From assembly GCF_037975245.1 (NCBI RefSeq), contig NC_092580.1:21190501-21254500 (forward strand): 64,000 nt of DNA. The letters are read 5' to 3'. The DNA comes from Apostichopus japonicus (lineage: Eukaryota > Echinodermata > Holothuroidea > Aspidochirotida > Stichopodidae). Every line of letters starts with the position of its first letter. Positions within the stretch are counted from its first letter, which is position 1. Position numbers and translations under genes: made by a program. Under the pieces are notes generated by a model. It saw only the letters and a list, made by a program, of their open reading frames with translations, was not told the origin of the DNA and made no database searches. Shown in pieces: positions 11,530-23,000 of the stretch.

Positions 11530-12905
11530 AGAGGTTATGAAATGAAAAATTTTCATGTCTTGGAATGGTTTATCTACATTAATACAACACCAACCATGCA
11601 CAACTTTCCGTAAATACGGCTTCAAACGCCAGAAATTCGCTGTCAAAGTATTCCCTAGAGACCTCTCATTTCAGCCAAGAACCATTTCAGCCAAAGCCGA
11701 CTCCCTGCTGTTTATCAATACGGCGTTATACAGTTTACAACAATGTATCCACTACACTCTTCTCATCAATTGTCTTCTCCCGAATCTTCCGATTCCGAGG
11801 AAATAGGACTTCACCTCTCAGGACATTTGTAAGCTTTGACTAAAATTATTTTCTTGAGGAAGAAGAGGAGGAAATAGTTTTGAGGGTGATGAAGAAAATA
11901 TCGGTGTTTTTCCCTATCAATTGAGCCCCTTGCAGAAGAATTGTAAAACGATCCCGATGGCTGCCGTGCGAAGTCCTGAACTGAAACTGGTCGGTTGAGC
12001 ATAAACAAAACCACCGTTATTAAGACCTTCATATGATATAAATTATCTCGAATGTCGATGATCCTGCTACTTAACTTCGTAGCGAAGCTTCTACAATTTT
12101 GTGACTTGCAGTGCAAGGAAAATGTGACATTCTGTTACAGTGCAACCCTATAGTAGTACTGGTAACATGGCCCTAGACCTAACTAATAGACGTTGTATAA
12201 CAGGCTAGCCCGTGTAATTGTATCATCCAACGTTACGTAAAATCACAACACAATGCCAGTTTTACCACAAAAGAAATCTTGCAGATCTAGAATTGATTGT
12301 TCTAAAACCAACTGGCTCTAAGTTTTGAGCAAAATATTAGGTAACCAACAAAAAATCGTCATTTGCTGTATCAAGGAGGCCTATAGGCTATGGTCATAAC
12401 AAGTAATTTGGCAACAGTATAGGCCTACAGGCACTCATAACGTTGTGTATGTGTAGTGTTTTGAGCGAGTCGTGTTCAAATTCTTCGATTTCTGTCATCT
12501 TTTGGAAAAGCTTGCAGTAGAAATCCGTCTTTACTTGTGGTGGAGCAACCTGATACCACATATCGGCTCGGCATATTTAACAGTAACGAGATAAATTTAC
12601 ATAAATCAAAACTCCAAACACCAAATCTCAATTACTACGGAGCGCTGCAACAGTGTAATATTGTGAGTTCTCAGACGTTTAAAAATGTAAACATAGCGTC
12701 TCGGAGGTGAGCTGAGATCCTCGACTGACGTCACGCCGCATTACCGTAAATACAACAATTTTTCGAAAGTTTTCATTACCCTCGAATTTTTGATCGTTTA
12801 ATCCTCGAGGATGCAAGCTCCGTTTGACACAAATTGGATATCATTGGAAAGCTACGAGTATACAGAATACGATGAGAAAGAATTTTTTTCCATTACATAA
12901 CCTCT
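11530..12905. mobile_element. 1.38-kb TTAA-flanked inverted-repeat element inserted into the LINE
   Basis: Direct TTAA copies flank it (11526-11529 and 12906-12909). Its ends are inverted: AGAGGTTATGAAATG on the left and the complement of AGAGGTTATGTAATG on the right. Removing the insert plus one TTAA rejoins the LINE frame (FYCL on one side, NKMASFNV on the other). It encodes no recognisable transposase, so it is probably a non-autonomous piggyBac-like (TTAA) element. Confidence 0.8.
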
Positions 12906-12909
12906 TTAA

Positions 12910-12990
12910 ACAATAAAACCTGCTATTCAGCTTCTTGATTAGAGCATCCACCTGATTGCCCCAAGAAATATAGCATCAACTGCAAAATGT
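12910..12990 (-). pseudogene. CR1/L2-like LINE fragment (5' part, upstream of the insertion)
   Basis: Minus strand reads NQVDALIKKLNSRFYCL, the segment that precedes the FNV...IFY motif in LINE ORF2. It is truncated a little further upstream. Confidence 0.75.
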
Positions 12991-13117
12991 ATGCATATCT
13001 GTTGTTATGTAATATGATCTACTACACAAAATAGGGAGATTCACTTAGTCCTAGATCAATGGAATCAAGGGAGTATAGGCCTGTTAAAGGTGTGCATGGC
13101 AAAGCACAGCTCTTTAA

Positions 13118-13440
13118 TGGCATTGAAGACTCGCGCACAAAGAAACGTCTCATGCTGATAATCTGACCTAGTTTCGAATGAGGTGTAACAGAAGTGTTAG
13201 ACACCACCATCGATCCCAGAAAATACACACACAGCATGCTACCGTGGGTAATTAGACACTAGTGCACAGTCAATACATGCAGCTACGGTCAATAACCACA
13301 ACACAGTGTACATAGCAGCGATGGACATCTCAGGTCTAGATAAAAGATAACAACGTATCACGTTTCATTTCTGTCTGCATTTTGTAGCGCCACGGAAAAA
13401 ACTTCACTTGCAAGCAACGGAAAGTTAACTTTTACAGATG
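13118..13440. mobile_element. TTAA-target MITE, copy B (truncated on the right)
   Basis: Left TTAA at 13114-13117, then TGGCATTGAAGACTCGCGC. It is homologous to copies A and C up to the AACGGAAAGTTAACTTT segment, then stops. The right inverted repeat is missing. Confidence 0.78.
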
Positions 13441-15950
13441 GCTACCACTTACCAGTCTATGACTCATGCTAAGATTAAGGAAGTCCTTGCTTAACATTAA
13501 CAAATGTGAGGGCTTAGGCCTAGGCTAAAACATCTGTAGGCCCTATAACAAAACCAAAATCCTGACTAACCTTCAGAGAGGCTTAATATTGCTGCTGACA
13601 GAGACACTATTTTGTGTTAGACCTACACAACAATCTCGTTACTGTTAGTTACTGTAACATATCCTCTTTTCACAGAAAACCACTTAGATGGTGATAGCTT
13701 CCGTCGTGTTTCTGCGTTATGCAGCCAGATAATATACGCAATTATGTGGTTAGCTACTAACTCAATTTAAACTTTTTATCTCACCGAGACTAAGCGATTG
13801 AATGTTGAACCAAATTATCTTACAGTTACAGCCTCATAAATCCTGCAAAGTGTCAGGCTTCAGAGCTTACGTCAACCATAGTTTCCCAACATTAATGAAA
13901 CAACATTATAGATGATAAAGCCTCTTTTCGCGAAATGTCGAAACCACTTCCGGGAATAATACACCAATTTGACCAGAATCCCGCAGAAGAGAAATGCCAA
14001 AGGACGATTGTCCAATGGGAACTTGAACATGGAACGCAAAATTAGACATTAAGTAACAACTACTGTGGCTTCAAGTCACTCTGTCGCATGAAGCGTCATT
14101 GTCATATAACGGGATGGAGTGGCAAATGACATTATTTGGTACCTTTTCAACGCTTCATAAGGATTAATGCAATTTTCCAATTATTTGCACCGACATTATC
14201 TCAGAAAGATCGCATATTATTATTATAGGACCCACGTAGCCTACTCCCTGATCGTGTGAAACAAGTTGAACAATTTACAAGTGTTAACTCATTATTTGTG
14301 AGACAGACACTGTCATAGAACAGTTAATGCCTTTTTACCTGGCATTGCATATTTTTAAGAACACACTGTTAGTTGAGCCCTGGGCAGTCTATCACCTGCA
14401 TGGCTGCGTTTTGAAGTCTTCATGTTGCCTTAAGTATATTACGAAAGAGAATAAATTATTATTTATCCAATATTTCCTGGGCCGCCAAATTTACCCCAGT
14501 CAATGGGAGTGTATCCCCTGAAACCCCCCCCCCCTCCCCTCCCTCTCTCTATGTCTCTTTGGATCTGCAGACATTTGAAACAAGTAAAGTCCTTGCTGGT
14601 ATTGAAAATATTTGTATGAATGCTATTCAGAGAGTTGCTGATTCTGTACTGTTGTCTTTGTACAGAATTACAAAGAAATGTTGAAGCATTTTAGCAGTCT
14701 TATTGCAACATGTGGAAGACAAAGGTGGCAAGTTTATGTCATTAATATTGCAGAGTTTATACAACAAGAAGATATCTGTGAGATCTAAAGATATGAAACC
14801 TGGCACAACTTCTTTACTGTTTGAAATTTAGGATTTTAGCAGTAAAAATCAAAAAAGTCAATGCAGTTTCAAGTAAAGTTGAACTTCTTTGCAACAAGGA
14901 ATAGGTGATGGGCTTGAAACATGCCTGAAGAAAAGTATTCTTGGAATGTAGGAAAACATTGAAGGTCACACAGGGGGTGGTACAAAGGATTGAAACTCCA
15001 GCTGATACTAAATACATAAATGTTTCAATCCTAAGCCTATGTGAAGACTTGTACTATCTTTACAGAAGGTTACACAATAAACTCTGTACACCACAAAACA
15101 ACATTACATTAGTTAAAAGAGAACAAAAACAAGGGGGTTACAGTGTGTACTTTGATTCAAGACTTTTTTACTTTCCTTCACATTATTGAATGACTGAAAA
15201 CAAACACAAATATGAGTACCCTTAGATTCCTTACAGTAGAAATGTAACAAAGAAAGATTTCACTTTGCAGAAGTGATGCTAGTATTTTTCTTGGAATTAA
15301 GATCTCACAGAGCACAAACATAATTCTCTGAAGAGATGTTTTCCGGGGAGATGAACGGAGTCAGGTGTAGCCGATGGCGATAGTTGTATCTTTCATGAAC
15401 TACAAGCGTGACATTGGTGAAACCTTCCCAGGAGAAAAGAATGTCCACCACAACATCCCAACATATGTTGGGCATACCATTCAGTGCCTTTACATTTATG
15501 CACCAATTAAAACGCATAGTTATTCTTCCTAGCACAAAACTAGTTCTACTTACCTAATAAAATCGTTAATGATAATGGTAAAAACAATAAAGGTCAGAGA
15601 ATTAAAAATTTGTAAGTATTGATGGCTTATAATAACATAATTTTTGGCAAGAATGAAACTTGCCAACAGACTGCAGTCACATAATCTCTTATTCGACATG
15701 ATTTTTCTTAAATCTTTCACAGGGAAAATATCTTTACCTCAATGTTAGTAAACAGGCAAACATATCATTGCTTTCAAGAAAGTCACACACTTGGCATACT
15801 TTTTTGACAGTTTTGGAATATGAATAATTTACAGTCTGGTATTTTTATATTTGTGATAAGCTTTATTGCTCATAATGTTGTCACAGACAATATTGACCAA
15901 GCCCAAATCTGTTAGTACCCTCAGAAATTGGCTTTTTTCACCTCACCATA
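13441..15950. other. Intergenic stretch, no recognised gene
   Basis: Between the IRAK4-like 5' end and the RRP9 3' end. A C-run occurs at 14525-14533. A 76-codon minus-strand frame at 15305-15535 matches no family I recognise and is treated as chance. Confidence 0.4.
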
Positions 15951-15951
15951 T

Positions 15952-16245
15952 GGTCTATGGCTGAGTGGATAAAGGCAATGGCATTAGAAGCAATGAGAAC
16001 TAGCTAGCAGCTGAGATGTACTGGATTTGACAGCTGGCCGGCCAAAGTAATATGGGTTTCCCATCCAGAGATCCACGGTTTGCCCATCTGAAATGCTCTT
16101 CCAAAATGAAAAAAATATCCAAAGTGGACTAAAACATTTAATTGGAGAGAACACCCAACCTAAAGTGTGAGTAATAATCCATTCGGCTTCACCCATATGC
16201 ACATGGTGGCTGCTTAGAGCCATCAAAATAACTGCCTTAATACCG
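15952..16245 (+). mobile_element. tRNA-derived SINE, copy 1
   Basis: The head has an A-box-like TGGCTGAGTGG and a degenerate B-box region, of tRNA-Ser/Leu type. The body matches the copy at about 33090 (GATAAAGG, GAAGCAATGAG, CCCATCTGAAA, GTAATAATCCAT). It lies just downstream of RRP9. Confidence 0.75.
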
Positions 16246-16854
16246 TCCGACAAAGTTTGCATGTCTTTTCAAGCCTGCTTACAAAGGTTGAGTGATAAAA
16301 GTTTATTGTGCTGGGTAACGTCATTCAATAATCTCTCGTTTTCAATGGTCCATATGTCAGGGTCCAAATCTAACTTGCTTCAGTATCATTCACTAGAAAT
16401 TGTTGGACTAAGCTGTCATAGCAGGGTAGAGCCTGACTTCCCAACCCCCCCGCCCCCCCAAAAAAAACTAACGACTCATAGCATTCAGTTACTTTGTTGT
16501 CTCAAAGCCAATCACATTGTTCACAAAATATTTAGCACAGGGGAACAGGAACACCAATGTCACATGTGAAGGGAGCCACCAAAATCTTCACCAAGGGGAT
16601 TTGGTCAGTGGTTGTTACGAGCATCTTGGCAGAAGAATGAACCCGTTCCCGTTGCCATGACACTGGACAACAAGGCCCCCTCTTTGACGCTTCTCTTGGT
16701 CCATTCTCTCTTCCTTCTCTAAGATCTTTTTCATTCTTCTCTGTTATTGACAGTCCGAGGAATTGGTGAACATTCCAGGAAAGTCACTGTAGCCCAAGGA
16801 GAGGTGTTTATCCTTCCTGCTATATCTTGATGGTTCGGCCTGCCATCTACAGAT
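16246..16854. other. RRP9 3' flank / probable 3' UTR
   Basis: Follows the RRP9 stop codon on the minus strand. The only consensus AATAAA (minus strand) I see is at 16302-16307, at the SINE boundary. A C/A homopolymer pair lies at about 16445-16467. Confidence 0.35.
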
Positions 16855-17043
16855 TCACTTGTCTTTCTCTTCGTCGATTGGTCGGTCCTCACCGTTTGAC
16901 GGTTTCTTTTTGAGAGGAATGATCACTACGCTGTTCTTGGCTTCTTTGATCCTCCACCATCTTCCCAGCTTGTGTTCCTGACCGACGCCAGCGACGAGCC
17001 TAGCACCGTCGGCTGAAAACTGGAGGCAGTTGACGAATCCCAC
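16855..17043 (-). CDS. rrp9: RRP9 exon 13 (WD repeat 7 and C-terminus)
   Basis: Acceptor TTTCCATCAG. Encodes VGFVNCLQFSADGARLVAG, VGQEHKLGRWWRIKEAKNSV, IIPLKKK and an acidic/basic tail ending EEKDK, TGA at 16855-16857. Confidence 0.97.
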   Translation of the reverse strand: MGFVNCLQFSADGARLVAGVGQEHKLGRWWRIKEAKNSVVIIPLKKKPSNGEDRPIDEEKDK

Positions 17044-20000
17044 CTGATGGAAAATCGACAAGAGAATTAACGATGCAGGGAAGATAAGATTCTACTGTCA
17101 ATCCTACAGAAAATAAGACCTTACTTCAAGCTGAATCCATGTTTAAGAAATTGCATAAGTAAGAGCTCATTTACTTTGTCTAATACAAAGGTTTACAGGC
17201 AGCTTTAGAGTACATTGATTTACTATTAATCTGCATATATTTAAATGGTACTGCCAAACTCACCACGGGTATGTCAAAGAGGGGTCTTAGTCCTTTACAA
17301 CCTTCCTCTGCCCTCCAAAGACGAACTCGAGAATCTTTAGAACCTGCTGAGGCAACGGAAGAGAAGAGAGAGACGGACCATTATTTAAAAGTGATTCTGA
17401 GATAAGTTGGTTTGTATTCATCGTGTAAGTAAACGTTAGAAACGGTCAAAACTCAATTCTGTCTTCATGAGATAACCTGTACGGGGGAAATTGTCTTCAT
17501 CTCAGCCCAGAATAAGACAGGAAATTATGTGATCGGCTGGTGGGTGTGGCAAGATTCTGAATTACAAGTTTCTCTTAATTTACCATTTAGCAGAAATTTG
17601 ACAGAATATTGAATGCTTTAATGAATTATTTCATTCCTAAACTTCATTTCTTTGAAAGGGGATGTGTGTGGAGGGGGGGGGAGGTGTTTCATTTACAGAT
17701 TCACTATCATTTCAACATATGACAAAGACTAAGAGGCTGTATCAAATCCCTTCCAAATGGATTGAGTGATCATTATCGGGTAAACATTAAACTTGAACCC
17801 AAATCATCGCTGCTAGTAGTAGAACTAGAGAGCCTCGATTGATATTTCCCACAGTGGAACTTTTATTTTAATCCCTTGGTTCTGTAAAGTATAAGCATTT
17901 AATGGCATTGCTTTCAAAGTGCAGATAACTGGGCTCTAAGTGTATACACCTTCACACTTTTGTTTGGTATGAGGTAGTCTGAACCTGAATCAGTCTGTTC
18001 TATCCAAAATAAATAATAACAATACACCGAAATCATTCATAATGGATATTGACCAATCATTAGCTAGATATACTACTATGTACCTGAGGCCAGTAGATCA
18101 GTACTCTGCAAGGTAGCTAGTGATGATATCCAGTTCTCGTTTGCGAGACTTCCCGATTCGTTATGAGCATTGGGTATCACGACCAGGGGTCTCTTCTTAT
18201 TGAGCGTCCATAATGCTAACGACCTGATGACGAAGGTGAACATTAATGTAGGCATGTCCTTTTTAATTGACAATGTCATTGTGAGCAGGTAAAATAATGA
18301 CATAATGAAAATCCTACTACCAAATCTTGTTAGCTTCTAAAATAAAACTGTCACAAATTCTACCCTGGGGTTTTGTGGGTGCTTAATTCTTAGGGACAAT
18401 AATTCTGAATAAATGTTATTAAATTTGCTAATTGGAATCATTCAGTTAAGGATTAAACACACATTTTCTCAATGATCTGAGTAAAAAACCAGTATTATGA
18501 ATATTCAAATGCACCCATCATTGAGAGCTTACAAACTAGACGTAAAATACGCAAAAAGTTTACCCGTCGTCTGCACCGGAAAAGAAAAATTCTTCGTTGA
18601 GGTACTTAACACAGTCAATGCTGCCTCTGAAAGTCAAGCGAAAATTGTGAATGAAATGATGATTTGTAAACCAACCGAAACATTCCTTGGGTCGCTTCCA
18701 GTGACTAAATTCCGAACGACTCTGGTAAGAATCTTGGAAATAACAAAAACTTTTCACAAGTACAATTTCAGGATGACAACTTTGATTATAAAACTACTCT
18801 GCTTCACCTAGGAAGAAAGTTCTCCTTGTTTTTCTGTCGGTGAACATCCACACAAAATTAATGATTAGATTACAAAGCAATAATTATTCAAATTCCATTT
18901 GCAAAGTCACAATTTAAGGAAGAATGCACTACAGGTAAGTTTAAATTCTCAAAAAGTCAGATCTTACTTGTGGCCCGTGAAAACCAGCTGGGATTCTTCT
19001 ACCACTTTCCAGATGCGGATAGATTTGTCCCCGCCTCCCGATGTGATGGCTCGCTCCCTGATCAGGCTGTCTACGCTGGTGATTGCCTCCTGATGACCAA
19101 ACCTGTAGTAACATAATCAGACACACAAAATATGCCAAATCATGTCAAAAAGGCAGTGTACACTAATCTTGTCATTCAATAACTCTTAGAAGCTGATAGA
19201 GTTCTCAATTACCTTTCCATGAGGGCAAGATTGGGATAAGTATTGGTTGGGAGCAAATGTTGTTGCAACAGCAGCATGAGACATACAAACATTGTGGCAG
19301 TTGAGAGCAAAATATCCACCTTGGGTATATTTATGGCTTCTATACAATGTTATTACATAATACTTCACTTACCAGTATCTCCTTGACTGAAGAATAGAAC
19401 TTTCCAAAGAAAAAAAAAGAAAAAATGTCTATTCTATAAAAGAATGCTATTATCCCCTGTAGGACCTCTCGCGAGGTCGATCAGGGGTTAAACTCCTTTT
19501 TGTTGTTGCAAAATATCCTTGTTTTTCTTCAACATGAAATTTAAAGTCAATTGAAGCGGTAAAAAATTCAAACAGAATTACTCACAGGGTTTCCATGTAG
19601 GCGAAGTCATCCACATTCCACAATTTTACAGATCTGTCGTGTGATCCACTAAATAAGAGACTAGTCCCTTGGCGGAAAGCCAGGCCCTGTAAAGAAAGGA
19701 ACGGCCCAACTACAAATTAGGAACAGGCAAATTTACTAAACCGTTATGTGGCTTACAATGAACCTAAGAATAAGGTTCATATGCACATTGGCTGGACTTA
19801 TTGTTGGAGGACACATTTGTTGGGGGCTGAGAGGTTTTAGTAGTAGCAGACAAGGGAGGTGGGGTGGAGGGGAATTTTTTCATAGAGTTTGTCATGGGTG
19901 AAATGTGGAACAAAATGACAAGCTCTTCCAATAAGTTGGATTGGTAACCAGAACAGAAAAAAATAAAATTGCAGGCCTTCAAAAAAAACAGTGATACCAC

Positions 20001-23000
20001 AACTGAAGAAGATAATCTGTATCGTAGATATAAAGTTATGAAGTAGTATAGAGATAACTGCAAGCCCTGAGTTTGACATTGTATATACTGAAATAAATTC
20101 AACAAGTAAATAAAGGGATTTGTTTCTTTGACCATCCATGTTGACATTAACAACTAAGAATAATGAAGACAATTACTTGGTTCCTATCCTTGGAAATCAG
20201 TGAAAATATTTGGCACAGAAAATATGATACCTTGCAGGCACAGTCTTACCACCTGGCAATGCTATTCAAATACTCAAGTGCTCAGCAATAGTGTGTGCGT
20301 TTGTATTTTCAACATGTTTTTCAAAAACACCTCACATGTTCTTCCAAAACTTCTAACATTTGAGTAGAGTATTATTTCTTAGCTTTTCTGACATGCCTTC
20401 AGATTTACTCCTACAAAATCCTTCATGGTACAATGGCTTACCGAAATGAAATCTTTGTGACCTTTAAATGTATGGAGCAGCTCACACGTAATTGGATTCC
20501 AAATATGAATTATTTTATCTTTGCCACCGGTGGCCTACGTAAAGAAAAGAAGAAAGAATAAGAAGTAATGTTTCAAGGATGTTGATGATAATAACCAAGA
20601 TTCAAAAGCCTCTTAAATGTTTAAAGGATAGAACCTCAATGCTGAGGATATCCATGAAAGCTGGTCCAACTCCTCATTTCAGGCCTAACTTTAAATGTTT
20701 AATAAAACAATAAACCTTTCAGCTTGTATATAGCAAGGATTGTAGTTCAAAACCATTTGACAATGAACAAATTACAATGAATTGTAAACCTGTCATGTTT
20801 AGGTCATCAAATTGTAGTTTCCCTCATACTTTTTTTTTTTGGCCTGGTGCATGTTTGTTGCTTCTGATGAGCTAATGTTAATTACTGGTCTAGATTGGTA
20901 AGTCCAGCCATTTTGATAAATGAAAACGGATACTTCCAAGATGACAACGACATGGTGTTCTTGGATTGTGAAATTAATGCATCAATACAATGAATTTAGA
21001 TGGTATTAAAAAGAACCACACATTAACATTGAAGGGTATACTCGGTTAGCGTAAAGCTTATCTCCCCCAAAGGCCCTATTACTGCTTTGTTAAAGCTATT
21101 GCTGACGAAAAGATTCTCATGTTACATAGGTCAGATGACAAAACGTATTAAGCTCACAACATACAATTGATCAGCTGGCATGTTTGCCTGCTAATTACCA
21201 TCTTTGCAGGTGTCAAAATTACATTGCTACAAAAAATAGTTTGAAAATGCCATAAAATTTTATAAAAAGGATGACGATGATAAAGGTAATTATTAATATT
21301 TGCAACATTACCTCAACATTGTTAACCTACAAAAACTTACCAGATATTTGTTATTACTTGAGATGGCCATACAGAGCACATGGTCTGTGTGACCTTTGTG
21401 CTTGTCCTCTGTGCCCTTACGACCTCCGTGGATGACATGTTCTTTCCTTCTCGTGGCAATGTTCCCTTTCAAAGCAAAAAATATCATAACTTAGAATAAA
21501 TTCAAGACGGCTGCAGCTACAAACAAATACATCATAAATGAATTTAAAATTACTGCTAAGAAGAGGAGAATCAAGGAAAGGAAGGGCAGAAAGAAGGGAG
21601 AGGGGAGGGACAAGGGGAGGGGGAGGGACAAGGGGGAGGGACAAGGGGGATGGACAAGGGGAAGGGACAAGGGGAAGGGCAGGATGTCTTCTTTCATATT
21701 CAACCATAATGCAAACTACAGCAATAAACAAACCATTGATATTTAAATCAATACCAAATTTAATCTAGTCTTTACAAGGGTTTACTGTTCCCTCGGTTTC
21801 TCTTTTATCGTTTCGGATTACAGCTTGATCTCGTTAATAGGTCTCCCTTCCTTTTATCGTCTTTCTTTATCAGATTATGGACTTCCACATTGCATTTCAT
21901 TTGTTTGGTTTTATAATACTGCCTTGGATCCGATTTTAACTTTTTGAAGCTAACCAACTTTATACCACTTTTTTTGAAATTCAATAACACTGATGATGAT
22001 TAAACACACTGAGACATCTGTAAAGACATGAGACATGAATTGACTAAATAGATCAACTCCATCTAATTTGTTGAATATTCATGACATAATAACTATGTCT
22101 GACTAAATTAATGTTCATAGATACATAGCCATCACTGGGTTTATTTACTCACATTTAATCACAGAGCAATCCTTGGAACCACTGAAAATGTACTTGCTAT
22201 CTGGAGATATAACCAGGCAGGTCACAGCCAGTTTATGACCCCTTAATATGCAAAGGTCATCACCAGCAGGTTGTGCATATTCACAAGCTACATTCTTCAA
22301 AAGCCTGCCACTCTGCTCCAACTGCAAAATAAGACAAAATTAACAGTATTATAGACTGCTCTTTCGCTGTCTGGTGGTAAGCACATTCAAAAGTCCATGC
22401 AAGTCAAAACAATCTTGTGACTCTTACCTACATATGAGAGAAGAACTCCCCATATGTACTTTCTTTAAATGATTAAAACTAGAATCGTTTACGATAACAG
22501 AAATTTAAAAGAGAGTAACTCAACTTTGGAAACCAGAGACACATGTTTGCAAAAATGATTGCTTAATTCTGACACAGGCACTCATAGCACAAAATGCTCA
22601 TTTGATAATTTTGGAGTAAAATGAATAAACATACCACATCTTCTTTCAGCCGATGAGAGATTGCATCGTGATCAATGTCTTTACCCTCTTTATCTTTCCT
22701 TTCTGCAAACAAAACAAAAAACAAAAAAATAAATAAATAAATAAAAGAGTTATGATGACTACAATAATGCTGTTACTTTATAAGATTTGTACAAGTTAAC
22801 AATCCTAGCTGTACTAGTACGTTATCTAGACCTCATTTATAGTAATTTAATTTATGGCCCCTTAACTTTGAAATTTTTTCTGGGCAAGCACCCAGACCCC
22901 CCACCCCCCCCCCCCCTACATGACAGTCCCTTCAATGACACACCGATCATTTGTAAAATGGGAATGGCATTTTATCCCCAACTATGAAATTCTGTGCACT

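Noticed and set aside
15305-15535. 76-codon minus-strand frame as a possible exon
   Set aside because: No recognisable homology and it fits neither flanking gene, both of which are already complete in phase.
18497-18811. 104-codon plus-strand frame
   Set aside because: Antisense shadow of RRP9 exon 10.
21538-21768. Arg/Gly-rich plus-strand frame and Pro/Leu-rich minus frames
   Set aside because: Translation of the purine-rich minisatellite in an RRP9 intron.
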